Under the pieces are notes generated by a model. It was not told the DNA's origin and did no database searches. It saw only the letters and a program-made list of their open reading frames with translations. Of a stretch of DNA of 64,000 nucleotides, positions 44,290 through 52,172 are shown piece after piece. The translations under genes and the position numbers were made by a program. This stretch comes from Bacillus sp. BGMRC 2118 (lineage in GTDB: Bacteria > Bacillota > Bacilli > Bacillales > SA4). How positions within the stretch are numbered: the stretch's first letter is position 1; each line of letters starts with the position of its first letter. Where the stretch lies: assembly GCA_008364785.1 (NCBI GenBank), contig VTTJ01000007.1:186001-250000 (forward strand), in the 5' to 3' direction.

Positions 44290-44967
44290 TTAGCATAGCC
44301 TTTCGATCAAATTTGGGGAATTATTGCTTGGTTTGTTTACAAATGCAGCTACTTCATATGCTTCCATTAGTTCGGATGGATAGGGGACAAGTAGCTGATT
44401 AAGAGATGTGACGTCATTGATTGCAGGGTTTAACCATTTTTTTTCATCATCACGTTGAAGTATCACAGGCATGCGATCGTGAATAGGTGCGACAGTTTCA
44501 TTCACGGTAGTGGTTATGATTGAGCAGGAGAAGATGCTTTCACCTGTAGGGGATATCCACTTTTCCCAAATACCTGCCATTACAAATACATCATCAGATT
44601 TCAATTTGATTCGCATCGGTTGTTTTGTCTTTGCGTCAAGTCGCTTCCATTCATATATGCTATCAGCTAGTATTAAACATCTTCTCTTTTTATAAGCATG
44701 ACGAAAACTTGGTTTCTCTGTTAATGTTTCTGCTCGTGCATTAACCATTTTGTATCCTGTTTTATGGTCATTTGCAAAACTTGGAATAAGTCCCCATCTC
44801 ATCTTTCCGAGTCGGTTTTTGACGCCATCATTAATTACAGAAATAACAGATTGTGAAGGAGCAACATTATAACTGGGGGTATATAGTTCCTCTTGTATAG
44901 CTGCTTCAATGTCAAACCGGTCGATTAGATAACGATAATCTGCATATAGCGTAAATCTTCCACACAT
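44290..44967 (-). CDS. SRAP domain protein (HMCES/YedK family)
   Basis: A 225-residue protein. It begins MCGRFTLY, where Cys2 (after Met removal) forms a stable link to abasic sites in single-stranded DNA. Other family marks are YNVAPSQ near residue 35, WGLIPSF near 61, KMVNARAET near 72, ADSIYEWKR near 100 and IHDRMPVIL near 163, with the conserved His. It protects abasic sites during replication. The start at 44967 is chosen because Cys must be residue 2; the frame extends upstream to 44991 without a ribosome site. AATGGAGTGATTGGT precedes 44967. Confidence 0.95.
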   Translation of the reverse strand: MCGRFTLYADYRYLIDRFDIEAAIQEELYTPSYNVAPSQSVISVINDGVKNRLGKMRWGLIPSFANDHKTGYKMVNARAETLTEKPSFRHAYKKRRCLILADSIYEWKRLDAKTKQPMRIKLKSDDVFVMAGIWEKWISPTGESIFSCSIITTTVNETVAPIHDRMPVILQRDDEKKWLNPAINDVTSLNQLLVPYPSELMEAYEVAAFVNKPSNNSPNLIERLC

Positions 44968-45044
44968 ACCAATCACTCCATTTAGTAACAAGCCTTATAC
45001 TTATTAGTCTAACGGAATTTAACAGTACAAGGCAATTGAACACA

Positions 45045-46013
45045 TTACATTGTGAGAACAACTTTCCCTTGAGCATGCCCTTCATTAAAGTAATGAAGAG
45101 CTTCTTTAACTTGATCTAATGGATAAATTCGGTCAATAACAGGCTTCATCTTCCTTGTTTCAAGAAGGTCTTTCACGAAGTTGAGGTCGTTCTTATTCGT
45201 CCGTTGCAGTAGATTGTGCATTTTCCTCGATCCTGACATCGAGTAGATCGGTCCTAACATTAAAGTTTGGTACATTTGTGATTCCGAACCGCCAATATGA
45301 ACGAACGTACCGTTTTCTTTTAGCATTTTCTTATAGGTGGAAAGGGATTGGTGACCATTTACACCAACAATCAGATCATATTGCTCATGATTATTTGAGA
45401 ATTTTTCCTTTGTATAATCGATTACTTTGTCTGCCCCTAATGATTTCACGATAGGTATATTTCTAGTGCTACAAACACCTGTCACCTCTGCTCCAAATGC
45501 CTTGGCAATTTGAACCGCAAAAGTACCAACACCACCTGAGGCACCATAAAGTAATACGTGTTGTCCTTCTTTTATATGACCTTTATCTCGAATTCCTTGT
45601 AGGGCTGTAATTGCGGCCATTGGAGAAGCAGCTGCTTCTTCAAATGAGAGGGAAGATGGTTTAAAAGTAATGGCTTCTTCGGGTACTGCAACATATTCTG
45701 CAAATCCTCCCCAACCATACCGTGATAAATCACCGTACACCTCGTCACCTTGTTTAAATTGTGTAACATTCTTTCCAACAGATTCTACAACGCCAGCGAT
45801 ATCACCACCAGGAATCGGGTATTTAGGTCTTGTAAGGCCGAAAGCTAATCGCGCTAAATAGGGCTTTCCTTTTAGTAAGACCATGTTACCAAAGTTTATT
45901 GAAGAGGCATGAATTCTTACTAAGACTTGATGATCTAATGGTACCGGTTTCCCCACATTTTTTATTTCGAGAACTTCAGGTGTACCGTATTTATCAGACA
46001 AGACTGCTTTCAT
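45045..46013 (-). CDS. Zinc-independent MDR-family NAD(P)H oxidoreductase
   Basis: A 322-residue protein of the medium-chain dehydrogenase/quinone oxidoreductase group: a GroES-like N-terminal part (PVPLDHQVLVRIHASSINFGNMVLLKG, GGDIAGVVESVGKNV) and a nucleotide-binding part with YGASGGVGTFAVQIAKAFGA near residue 155. The zinc-binding cysteines of true alcohol dehydrogenases are missing, so it should reduce quinones or enones with NADPH. The start follows GAGGGATTAT. Confidence 0.9.
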   Translation of the reverse strand: MKAVLSDKYGTPEVLEIKNVGKPVPLDHQVLVRIHASSINFGNMVLLKGKPYLARLAFGLTRPKYPIPGGDIAGVVESVGKNVTQFKQGDEVYGDLSRYGWGGFAEYVAVPEEAITFKPSSLSFEEAAASPMAAITALQGIRDKGHIKEGQHVLLYGASGGVGTFAVQIAKAFGAEVTGVCSTRNIPIVKSLGADKVIDYTKEKFSNNHEQYDLIVGVNGHQSLSTYKKMLKENGTFVHIGGSESQMYQTLMLGPIYSMSGSRKMHNLLQRTNKNDLNFVKDLLETRKMKPVIDRIYPLDQVKEALHYFNEGHAQGKVVLTM

Positions 46014-46185
46014 ATAATCCCTCCATTATGATTCATACTTACTAGTTTCATACGCTCAAGATATCTGAATGGTTTCGTGTAGTTGGAATATCTTTCAAAT
46101 AATTATGTGAATTCTCTAATTTATGAAGGAAGAATGAATTTAATGTGGAAATAGTACTTACGAAAATGTGGATTTGGAGGTTTCA

Positions 46186-46629
46186 ATGGAGATTTCAAAG
46201 GTGTATAAGGAATTCAAAATGATTGGATTAAAAGGAACTGGAAAATATACCAAATTCGGTAGGGATGTTCCCTTACTTGCGCAAAAATTAATGAGTAGAT
46301 CAAACGAAATTAAGCATCATCTAGGAACAGAAATTGCATTATTTGAACCGAAACAAGGATCCTCTCATGTAATAGGAACTTTTTATGTAGGACTCTTGGT
46401 GGAACATTCAACAGATGAAGTGCCAGATGGAATGGAACGTGTAGAAACCAAAAAACAGTATGTTACAACGAAAGGTTACATATCAGATATCGGGAATCTC
46501 CATCAGTCGCTAGTAAGTTGGATCGAACTACAAGGGCTTAAACGTGACATAACGTCGTTTATTGTTGAGACGTATCATCCAAGGGAAGGACAAGAAGAAG
46601 AGGTTCATATTTATTTGCCAGTTATTTAA
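46186..46629 (+). CDS. GyrI/AraC-effector-like domain protein
   Basis: A 147-residue single-domain protein with the pattern of the GyrI-like or AraC effector-binding fold: MEISKVYKEFKMIGLKGTGKY at the start, a central FYVGLLVEHSTDEVPDGMERVETKKQYVTTKGY and the last strand ETYHPREGQEEEVHIYLPV. Such proteins bind small molecules. The start at 46186 follows TTGGAGGTTTCA. The next gene follows after 17 bases. Confidence 0.78.
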   Translation: MEISKVYKEFKMIGLKGTGKYTKFGRDVPLLAQKLMSRSNEIKHHLGTEIALFEPKQGSSHVIGTFYVGLLVEHSTDEVPDGMERVETKKQYVTTKGYISDIGNLHQSLVSWIELQGLKRDITSFIVETYHPREGQEEEVHIYLPVI

Positions 46630-46646
46630 AAAATGAGGTGAATTTA

Positions 46647-47051
46647 ATGATGGGTGAAACGAATGTAGTAGCCTCCTTTACGGACATGCATGATGATTAC
46701 CATGCAAAATGGAATCAAGCAATGATTACGGGTGATGTATCATCGTTTGATTACATGGCGGATGAGTATTATGTAGCTTTTTTTAGGAGTGAGACAGAAA
46801 AACCTCTTTTCTTTACAAAGCAAGAAGCAATAGACGGAATGAAGCAATCAGTCATGCAATTTAAAGGAGCTCAAAAGAAGTTTGAGAACAGAGTTATCCG
46901 GATGAAGAATAATGAAACAGCTGTAGTTTTCTACGAACAAGTAATCGAGAAGAATGGATATGTTGTAGCGACTCTTTTTACGATTGAATACTGGAAGCTA
47001 GTTGATCATAAATGGAAGATTATCAGGGAGACAGAGGAACCAATAAACTAG
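46647..47051 (+). CDS. SnoaL/NTF2-like fold protein
   Basis: A 134-residue protein with the usual NTF2-like order: a helical start (ASFTDMHDDYHAKWNQAMITGDVSSFDYM), a strand with YYVAFF, a Lys-rich helix (FTKQEAIDGMKQSVMQF) and a beta sheet ending in VDHKWKIIRETEEPIN. The fold is used by many small enzymes and binding proteins; no catalytic set can be seen. The start at 46647 follows ATGAGGTGAATTTA. It seems co-transcribed with the GyrI-like gene and the small membrane gene that follows. Confidence 0.78.
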   Translation: MMGETNVVASFTDMHDDYHAKWNQAMITGDVSSFDYMADEYYVAFFRSETEKPLFFTKQEAIDGMKQSVMQFKGAQKKFENRVIRMKNNETAVVFYEQVIEKNGYVVATLFTIEYWKLVDHKWKIIRETEEPIN

Positions 47052-47080
47052 CTTTTGTATATAGAAAAGAGGAAATTGAC

Positions 47081-47275
47081 TTGAGAATTTTGTTTGCGTT
47101 GCCATTCATATTGCTAGGCAGTATTCTAATTAGTGTGACGATCGATGACTACGGAACTTTTGGAAATATTATGCTAAAGGTAGTAGGATTCCTATCGTTT
47201 TGTACGGGATTGTTTATAGGGAAAAAGAAGAAAACGCATAATAATAATAATAATAATAATGATAAGGCTACATGA
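47081..47275 (+). CDS. Small membrane protein with poly-Asn tail
   Basis: A 64-residue protein. The TTG at 47081 follows AAAGAGGAAATTGAC. It has two hydrophobic helices (LRILFALPFILLGSILISV and MLKVVGFLSFCTGLFIG) and a tail with a run of seven Asn encoded by AAT-type triplets (about 47239-47262). Function unknown. Confidence 0.65.
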   Translation: MRILFALPFILLGSILISVTIDDYGTFGNIMLKVVGFLSFCTGLFIGKKKKTHNNNNNNNDKAT

Positions 47276-47316
47276 GAGCAAATATCGTAATACTAGTGTA
47301 AATCGATATTACATGG

Positions 47317-47350
47317 AAACCAACTGATTTAAATCAGTTGGTTTTTATTT
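47317..47350 (+). terminator. Rho-independent terminator
   Basis: AAACCAACTGATTT (47317-47330) pairs directly with AAATCAGTTGGTTT (47331-47344), then T residues. Confidence 0.85.
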
Positions 47351-47366
47351 CGACAAAATTCGGGAA

Positions 47367-47377
47367 GTGCCTGACAC
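47367..47377. repeat. GTGCCTGRCAC palindrome, copy 2
   Basis: GTGCCTGACAC with flanks like those of the copy at 28738 (left CGACAAAATTCGGGAA, right CACTCG). It sits upstream of the lipoprotein gene. Confidence 0.6.
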
Positions 47378-47468
47378 CACTCGATTTTTCTTTATTTTAT
47401 ATTACCTTCACAAAGAAGTGTGAAACCAATTCCGCGATCATTCGTAGTTATTAGTAAGGAGGGGTTGG

Positions 47469-47954
47469 ATGGGGAAGAGTGTGGTATGGATTTCACTATG
47501 TGTTGTTTTGTTAATAGCTGGGTGCAGTACGTCAAGTACTGGTAAAGAGGGTAATAAATCTAAGGTACTTGTTACAAATAGTGTGGTGCCTGACACTACA
47601 ACTGGGACACCTAAAGAGAAATATACGGTTGAGAATTTAGAGAATATGGAAAACTTTCTTATAGAGAAATCGGATAAACTTGAGGTTCGACATGATTCAT
47701 TACAAGGTACTGTTATAAACAATATATTGTTGATGAGAGTAGAGGACGGTACATATGAAATAACATTTGACGGTTTTAGAAAATTCCCTAAGGGAACACA
47801 CAAATGCCAGGAAGTTAATGTGTACGGCTTGGGACTCATGGTGAATAAATGTATTATCAATGGTGAAAGTGTGTACGAAACTGATATTATTCGACTTCCG
47901 ACAAATGATATAATGAAATATGGAAGACTACTTAAATTACATAATGATAAATAA
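47469..47954 (+). CDS. Lipoprotein, unknown
   Basis: A 161-residue protein with a type II signal peptide and lipobox LIAGC (Cys near residue 19). The mature part begins with a Ser/Thr/Lys-rich linker and then a domain of about 110 residues. It starts after AGTAAGGAGGGGTTGG. Part of the linker (TNSVVPDTTTGT) is encoded by a copy of the GTGCCTGRCAC palindrome, so the linker may have grown by insertion of that element. The gene ends at the start of repeat copy R6. No family recognised. Confidence 0.78.
   Translation: MGKSVVWISLCVVLLIAGCSTSSTGKEGNKSKVLVTNSVVPDTTTGTPKEKYTVENLENMENFLIEKSDKLEVRHDSLQGTVINNILLMRVEDGTYEITFDGFRKFPKGTHKCQEVNVYGLGLMVNKCIINGESVYETDIIRLPTNDIMKYGRLLKLHNDK
47585..47597 (+). 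repeat. GTGCCTGRCAC palindrome, copy 3, inside a coding region
   Basis: GGTGCCTGACACT within the lipoprotein linker, about 210 bases after copy 2 and in the same orientation. Confidence 0.55.
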
Positions 47955-48142
47955 AGGCTGTTTTCGAATAGATTGTTGCTTTTGCGTAAATATCCCAAGA
48001 GCCGGATTTTCACCTTAGTATCTAGTTACAACTATACATAAAGAGAGCGGCTCTTTTCTAATCCAACCTCAATTTGATTCTAAAACTGGTTGTACACCAA
48101 GAATAATTGTAATAAAAGCAACAAAGTTTTAGAAAAAGCTTA
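47953..48142 (+). repeat. Intergenic repeat family, copy R6 (full length)
   Basis: It starts AAAGGCTGTTTTCGAATAG in the stop codon of the lipoprotein gene and ends AAAGTTTTAGAAAAAGCTT. It shares long identical blocks with R2 and R4, such as CTTAGTATCTAG, TACATAAAGAGAG and GCAACAAAGTTTTAG. Confidence 0.85.
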
Positions 48143-48179
48143 AATAAAAGAAATAGATTCATTATTGTATGGAGGCAAC

Positions 48180-48896
48180 ATGAGAAAAATCATTCTATTT
48201 AGTATCATTGCACTTGTTCTTAGTATAAGTGCTGTTTATTTTGTGAATGAGTTATCTAAATCGAGAAGCTTTCAGTTTTTCGGTGGGCTTGTTACTAGTG
48301 TAGAAACTAATGATAAAGTAGTAGCATTAACGTTTGATGATGGTCCAGGAGTACATACAGATGAAATCATAAAAATTTTAGATGATCATGACGTCAAAGG
48401 GACTTTTTACTTAATTGGTTCTGATATTGAGAAGTATCCAAAGGATGCAGAAAAGCTTGTACAAGCAGGACATGAGATTGGAAATCATACGTATTCGCAT
48501 AAACGAATGATCTTAAAATCACCATCGTTTATCAAAGAGGAAATCGAAAAGACAGACGAGTTAATACGTGAAATTGGTTACGAGGGAGACATTACGTTTC
48601 GTCCGCCATATGGGAAACGATTAGTTCTTTTACCGTATTATTTATTTAAGCAAAATCGCGACACGATTTATATGAATATTGAGCCCGATTCTATTGGTGA
48701 AATTGCTAATGATTCTGCTAAAATGGTAGAACATGTGGTTGAAAATATACAACCAGGATCGATAATCTTACTTCACGTCATGTACGAAAGTAGGGAAAGC
48801 TCACTTAACTCAGTGGTAGGAATAATTACAGAACTGAAGAAACAAGGATACACATTCATGACTGTGTCAGAGCTATTACAACATGAAGAAAAATAA
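48180..48896 (+). CDS. Polysaccharide deacetylase, membrane-anchored
   Basis: A 238-residue protein with an N-terminal membrane helix (about residues 4-20) and a NodB-type deacetylase domain. All motifs are present: TFDDGPG (motif 1, near residue 52), the metal-binding His pair in NHTYSH (motif 2, near 103), RPPYGK (motif 3, near 140) and a late LLHV (near 200). It removes N- or O-acetyl groups from wall polysaccharide outside the cell. The start at 48180 follows TATGGAGGCAAC. Confidence 0.93.
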   Translation: MRKIILFSIIALVLSISAVYFVNELSKSRSFQFFGGLVTSVETNDKVVALTFDDGPGVHTDEIIKILDDHDVKGTFYLIGSDIEKYPKDAEKLVQAGHEIGNHTYSHKRMILKSPSFIKEEIEKTDELIREIGYEGDITFRPPYGKRLVLLPYYLFKQNRDTIYMNIEPDSIGEIANDSAKMVEHVVENIQPGSIILLHVMYESRESSLNSVVGIITELKKQGYTFMTVSELLQHEEK

Positions 48897-48994
48897 TCAA
48901 TAACAAGGCTGGAAATAGGAAATCGGATGTAAATTAATTTAATTTACTGAAAATGAATTGTTAAAATACATTCTATCGTTTATGATTAATATGA

Positions 48995-49270
48995 ATCGAA
49001 ATTCTACCAGCTAGAATCAAAGAACGGGAATTACGCTACTTGATAATTGATGTATCCGGTTTATACAGTATAGATCTAGTATTGGTAGATTTTTTATACA
49101 AACTCAGTTCAATTCTAGTATTACTTGGAGTTCGTGCAATTTGTACCGGTATTCGTGCTGAACTCGCAATGAAACTGGTACAATCGGTCAGTAGAGATGA
49201 CATTCAATCATTACATGCAATTAGCGATTTAGAAACAGCATTACAGTATATAAATCGACAAAAGAAATAA
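48995..49270 (+). pseudogene. STAS-domain remnant (RsbR-type C-terminus)
   Basis: The open frame gives 91 residues that match the C-terminal STAS domain of RsbR-type stressosome proteins: LIIDVSGLYSIDLVLVDFLYKL, LLGVRAICTGIRAELAMKLVQS. The N-terminal part and the first strand are missing, and no ribosome site serves any start here. So it is probably the end of a lost gene and not a working RsbS-like protein. Confidence 0.6.
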
Positions 49271-49479
49271 TGAGAAAACATAGAGAACTGTTCTTTTTTA
49301 CCGAATTAGCAATATAAGTCGATACTTCATGAGAGTATAGTTTTTTTACTGAATATTAAATTCATAAACAAGCACCTTACGCTTTCATATATGCGCATTA
49401 TTTCTACATATTACTTGTTATTTTTGTATATTTTGTTTAGTAATGCGAAATATAATATACATGATCCCTAAATAGAAAG

Positions 49480-49719
49480 ATGGTGCTAGTGAAAGTGTAT
49501 TTGATTAAAAATATGAGCACTAATATACTATACATTCTTGTAAGTGGTATTCAATTGATGATGGCCGTTATGGTTTCTCAAACACAATCTAAAAAAATTT
49601 AGAAATATGCTAAATAGACTAAATATATACAGCTAGGCTTTGCCTTTTTTGTATTTATGATTAGTCTTGGACAACCAGTCTTCCTTATGAAGAAAATTAG
49701 ATCTATAAGACAGGAATAA
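49480..49719 (+). pseudogene. Small two-TM gene with two in-frame TAG codons
   Basis: One frame of 80 codons from ATG 49480 reads a membrane helix (NILYILVSGIQLMMAVMV), two TAG codons (near 49600 and 49615), a second helix (IQLGFAFFVFMISLG) and a basic tail (KKIRSIRQE), then TAA. The layout is that of a two-helix membrane protein broken by stops. Confidence 0.5.
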
Positions 49720-49743
49720 TATCCTGATACATGAGTACGTATA

Positions 49744-49772
49744 AACGCCAGATCAGATCTGGCGTTTTTTTG
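49744..49772 (+). terminator. Rho-independent terminator
   Basis: AACGCCAGAT (from 49744) pairs with ATCTGGCGTT, then six T. Confidence 0.85.
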
Positions 49773-49869
49773 TTGTATTTATTTATTCCTTAATAGTGAC
49801 TTTCCTCACATACAGGATGATGAAACGGTTTTATACTTAACTCATAAATAGCAAAGGGAGTTGAGTAAA

Positions 49870-50415
49870 ATGATGAAATTGTTAAGAGAAAATAAATACG
49901 CAGCAGGATTATTAGTACTATTACGAATATATTTAGGATGGACATGGATGAGTGCTGGGTGGCATAAAATTACTGCGGATCAGCCATTTGATGCAACAGG
50001 ATTTTTAAAAGGGGTAATTGGTAACCCTGTCGTTGATAAAGCAACTGGCGATATGTTATATCCAACGTATATGGCTTTCTTAGAAAACGTCGCATTACCA
50101 AATGCAGGTCTCATCAATATAATGATTCCTTAAGGAGAATTTTTAGTAGGACTAGGGTTAATTGTAGGTGTTCTTACAACAACTGCCGCATTCTTCGGAT
50201 TACTAATGAACTTCATGTTCATGTTTGCTGGAACAGTATCTACTAATCCTTGGATGACTCTAATTGGTATCATCATTCTAGTAGCCGGTATGAATGCAGC
50301 AAGATTTGGTGGAGATTACTATATCGCACCTTATGTTAAGAAGATGATTGCTGGAAGTAAAGATCGGAAAAATAAAAAAGACTTAGACCCAAAAGATACA
50401 TTAGCACATGTATAA
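49870..50415 (+). pseudogene. DoxX-family membrane protein, broken by one TAA
   Basis: The frame encodes a full DoxX-like protein of about 180 residues with four membrane helices (GLLVLLRIYLGWTWMSAGWHK..., GEFLVGLGLIVGVLTTTAAFFGLLMNFMFMFAGTVSTNP..., GIIILVAGMNAARFGGDYY). An in-frame TAA at 50131-50133 follows INIMIP and precedes GEFLVGLG, where relatives have an ordinary residue. The frame is otherwise clean, so the change looks recent. DoxX proteins act in thiol or quinone redox at the membrane; a glutaredoxin-like gene follows. The start at 49870 has AAAGGGAG at good spacing. A sequencing error is possible. Confidence 0.8.
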
Positions 50416-50543
50416 TATTGTGATTGTGTAAGAGATTTAGATCTGCGGCTCTTTTATTATGAAGGCTAAGAACTTGGAAGTAAGGGGAAAATAAAATGAA
50501 CCGGTTAGGTCCGGAATCATTTTAAAAGCAGGGGGCAAAGAGA

Positions 50544-50774
50544 ATGAACGATATTACTGTGTACACCACAAATACTTGACCGTATTGTACAATGATGAAA
50601 CAATTCCTTGAGGGTCAAGGATTAACTTATAGTGAAATAAATGTGCAGGAAGATCAGGCGGCAGCTCAGAAGCTTGTAGAAGAAACGGGACAAATGGGCG
50701 TCCCACAAACAAAGGTAAATGGTCATTGGGTTCTCGGCTTTGATCCGGAAACGCTCATGCAATATGTAAAGTAG
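50544..50774 (+). CDS. Glutaredoxin-like selenoprotein candidate (U-P-Y-C active site)
   Basis: From ATG 50544 (GGGGGCAAAGAGA in front) the frame passes one TGA (50577-50579, codon 12) and gives a 76-residue glutaredoxin: MNDITVYTTNT-U-PYCTMMKQFL at the start, then QMGVPQTKVNGHWVLGFDPETL with the conserved cis-Pro. The family motif is C-P-Y-C, so the TGA is exactly at the nucleophilic cysteine. A perfect hairpin lies 27-41 bases later. The length fits a full glutaredoxin. It should reduce disulfides or serve a peroxide/thiol route; selenium would raise reactivity. Without read-through no protein with the active site could be made. Confidence 0.87.
50606..50620 (+). promoter_or_regulatory. Candidate bacterial SECIS hairpin in the glutaredoxin-like gene
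   Basis: CCTTGA-GGG-TCAAGG forms a perfect 6-bp stem with a three-base loop; the loop starts at +33 from the TGA. An alternative longer pairing of CTTGACC (with the TGA) and GGTCAAG also exists. Confidence 0.72.
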
Positions 50775-50800
50775 AGAATATACTAATTTTTTGACATAAG

Positions 50801-50838
50801 AAAAAGCAAACCAATGCTTACATATTGGTTTGCTTTTT
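50801..50838. terminator. Bidirectional terminator
   Basis: AAAAAGCAAACCAAT (50801-50815) pairs perfectly with ATTGGTTTGCTTTTT (50823-50837). It separates the glutaredoxin-like gene from the convergent YjcZ-like gene. Confidence 0.9.
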
Positions 50839-50868
50839 CGTGTAGTATGAAATTAGGCAAGCTTGCTT

Positions 50869-51078
50869 CTAACATTTAGGATAGTAACAAGCACCTACAA
50901 TAATTAATAAAATAAACAATACAACAATTAATACGAAACTATTGTTAGTAGGAGCGGGACTAGCATATCCATAGCTTGGAGCTAGATACGTTGGTTGAGG
51001 TGGAACATTAGCTCCTAATACAGGTGATGCGTTTACGTTTGCGCCCATAACAGGTGCAGCATTGACATAAGCCTCCAT
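50869..51078 (-). CDS. YjcZ-like protein with extended N-terminus
   Basis: A 69-residue protein. The N-terminal half has Val/Asn/Ala/Pro-rich repeats (NAAPVMGANVNASPVLGANV) and a Tyr-rich part; the end is the YjcZ helix FVLIVVLFILLIIVGACYYPKC, which is nearly identical to the one at 15.8 kb. The start at 51078 follows GAAAGGAAGTTGATT. It is upstream of Tgl only in position, being downstream in its transcription direction, so both could be expressed during sporulation. Confidence 0.82.
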   Translation of the reverse strand: MEAYVNAAPVMGANVNASPVLGANVPPQPTYLAPSYGYASPAPTNNSFVLIVVLFILLIIVGACYYPKC

Positions 51079-51220
51079 AATCAACTTCCTTTCTATATAG
51101 TGTATTTTCACTACATTATACTCACCTAGTTTTGAATTGCCTCTGAAAACCCGCAAAATGGGTGAATGTCACGAAGCGTTGAAGGTAAGCAAGGAAGAAG
51201 AAAAAAGGTGGTTTTACTTA

Positions 51221-51940
51221 CTATGAAAAGGATGGAAGGGTAAGTCTGGTGACTAAGTTTGTTAAATAAGCGGGTTGCCTACTTGTTGGACGTCTAAATG
51301 TATTTAAGAAGTTCAGTAGTTCTTCAGCTGACAGTATTCCAAATCCGTGTCCAAAAAATTTATTGTCAGTCATTGCTACTGCATTAACACCACGATACCA
51401 CGGGGATGCTGGATGGAACTCCGGATTATTAAAATAAACAACATCACCAGGCACGAAATGATTGGCAGCAGACGTTTGAATGCCGAGATCTGCGTCACCA
51501 TTCCAACTATATAAATAAATATTTTGAAAAAACATATCAAACTGACGTCTTCCAACACTTCTTAACACTGCCTTGTAATAGACAATCATACAAGCAGTTG
51601 CGCATTCAAAAGCATATTGTGAGCTATTTTGATAGATGTCTAAAATTGCATCCGACGGCCTTACATTAGGTTTTACTAAAAAGCCGCCTGCAGGAGTTAA
51701 AGTCCAGTATGTTTCGTTACACGTTGCATATTGAAAGGTTGTAAAGGCAGCCTCGCTACTATTCATCTCATTACTACTCTCAATTGTATTTTGGCGAAGA
51801 GTTAAATCAAATTGAAGCTCACGAATAGAGGGGAAAGAATAGAAACCAGGGCTTTCTGTCATTCGTATTAAAATATCTCTCTCCAGATTGTTTACATTCA
51901 ATGTCATAGGGTCAAGGGACATTCCGGCTACTTGTATCAT
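51221..51940 (-). CDS. tgl: Protein-glutamine gamma-glutamyltransferase (transglutaminase)
   Basis: A 239-residue protein close in length to B. subtilis Tgl (245). It has the catalytic Cys in YAFECATA (Cys near residue 113), YWTLTPAGGFLVKPNVRPSDAI before it, and the later GDVVYFNNPEFHPASPWYRGVNAV and FFGHGFGILSAEELL blocks. It cross-links coat proteins through glutamyl-lysine bonds late in sporulation, in the mother cell (SigK in B. subtilis). I did not see a clear SigK promoter. The start follows AGGGAGAACTAC. Confidence 0.95.
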   Translation of the reverse strand: MIQVAGMSLDPMTLNVNNLERDILIRMTESPGFYSFPSIRELQFDLTLRQNTIESSNEMNSSEAAFTTFQYATCNETYWTLTPAGGFLVKPNVRPSDAILDIYQNSSQYAFECATACMIVYYKAVLRSVGRRQFDMFFQNIYLYSWNGDADLGIQTSAANHFVPGDVVYFNNPEFHPASPWYRGVNAVAMTDNKFFGHGFGILSAEELLNFLNTFRRPTSRQPAYLTNLVTRLTLPSFS

Positions 51941-52172
51941 GTAGTTCTCCCTTCTCGTTGTAATGTTCTATCTTATTCCGGTTATTCTTTAATCATGTTT
52001 TTGTTAAGGGAGAGGATTGTTGGTTTATTTCTTTATTGCTTACTGGTTTTAGTTACGAACTTGCAGTTATTAGTTGTGCTGGTTGTTTATCGGAATTGTC
52101 TTGCCTTATCTAGAAATTTCTTGTATTTTGGCTGTGTTTAAAGAACAGTGTTGATATTTAGAAGGTTAATTG

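Noticed and set aside
51941..52010. SigK promoter upstream of tgl
   Set aside because: Expected from B. subtilis, but no CATANNNTA with a suitable -35 was seen.
52018..52141. Possible small hydrophobic ORF upstream of the GC-rich element
   Set aside because: No ribosome site and low-complexity Leu/Val content.
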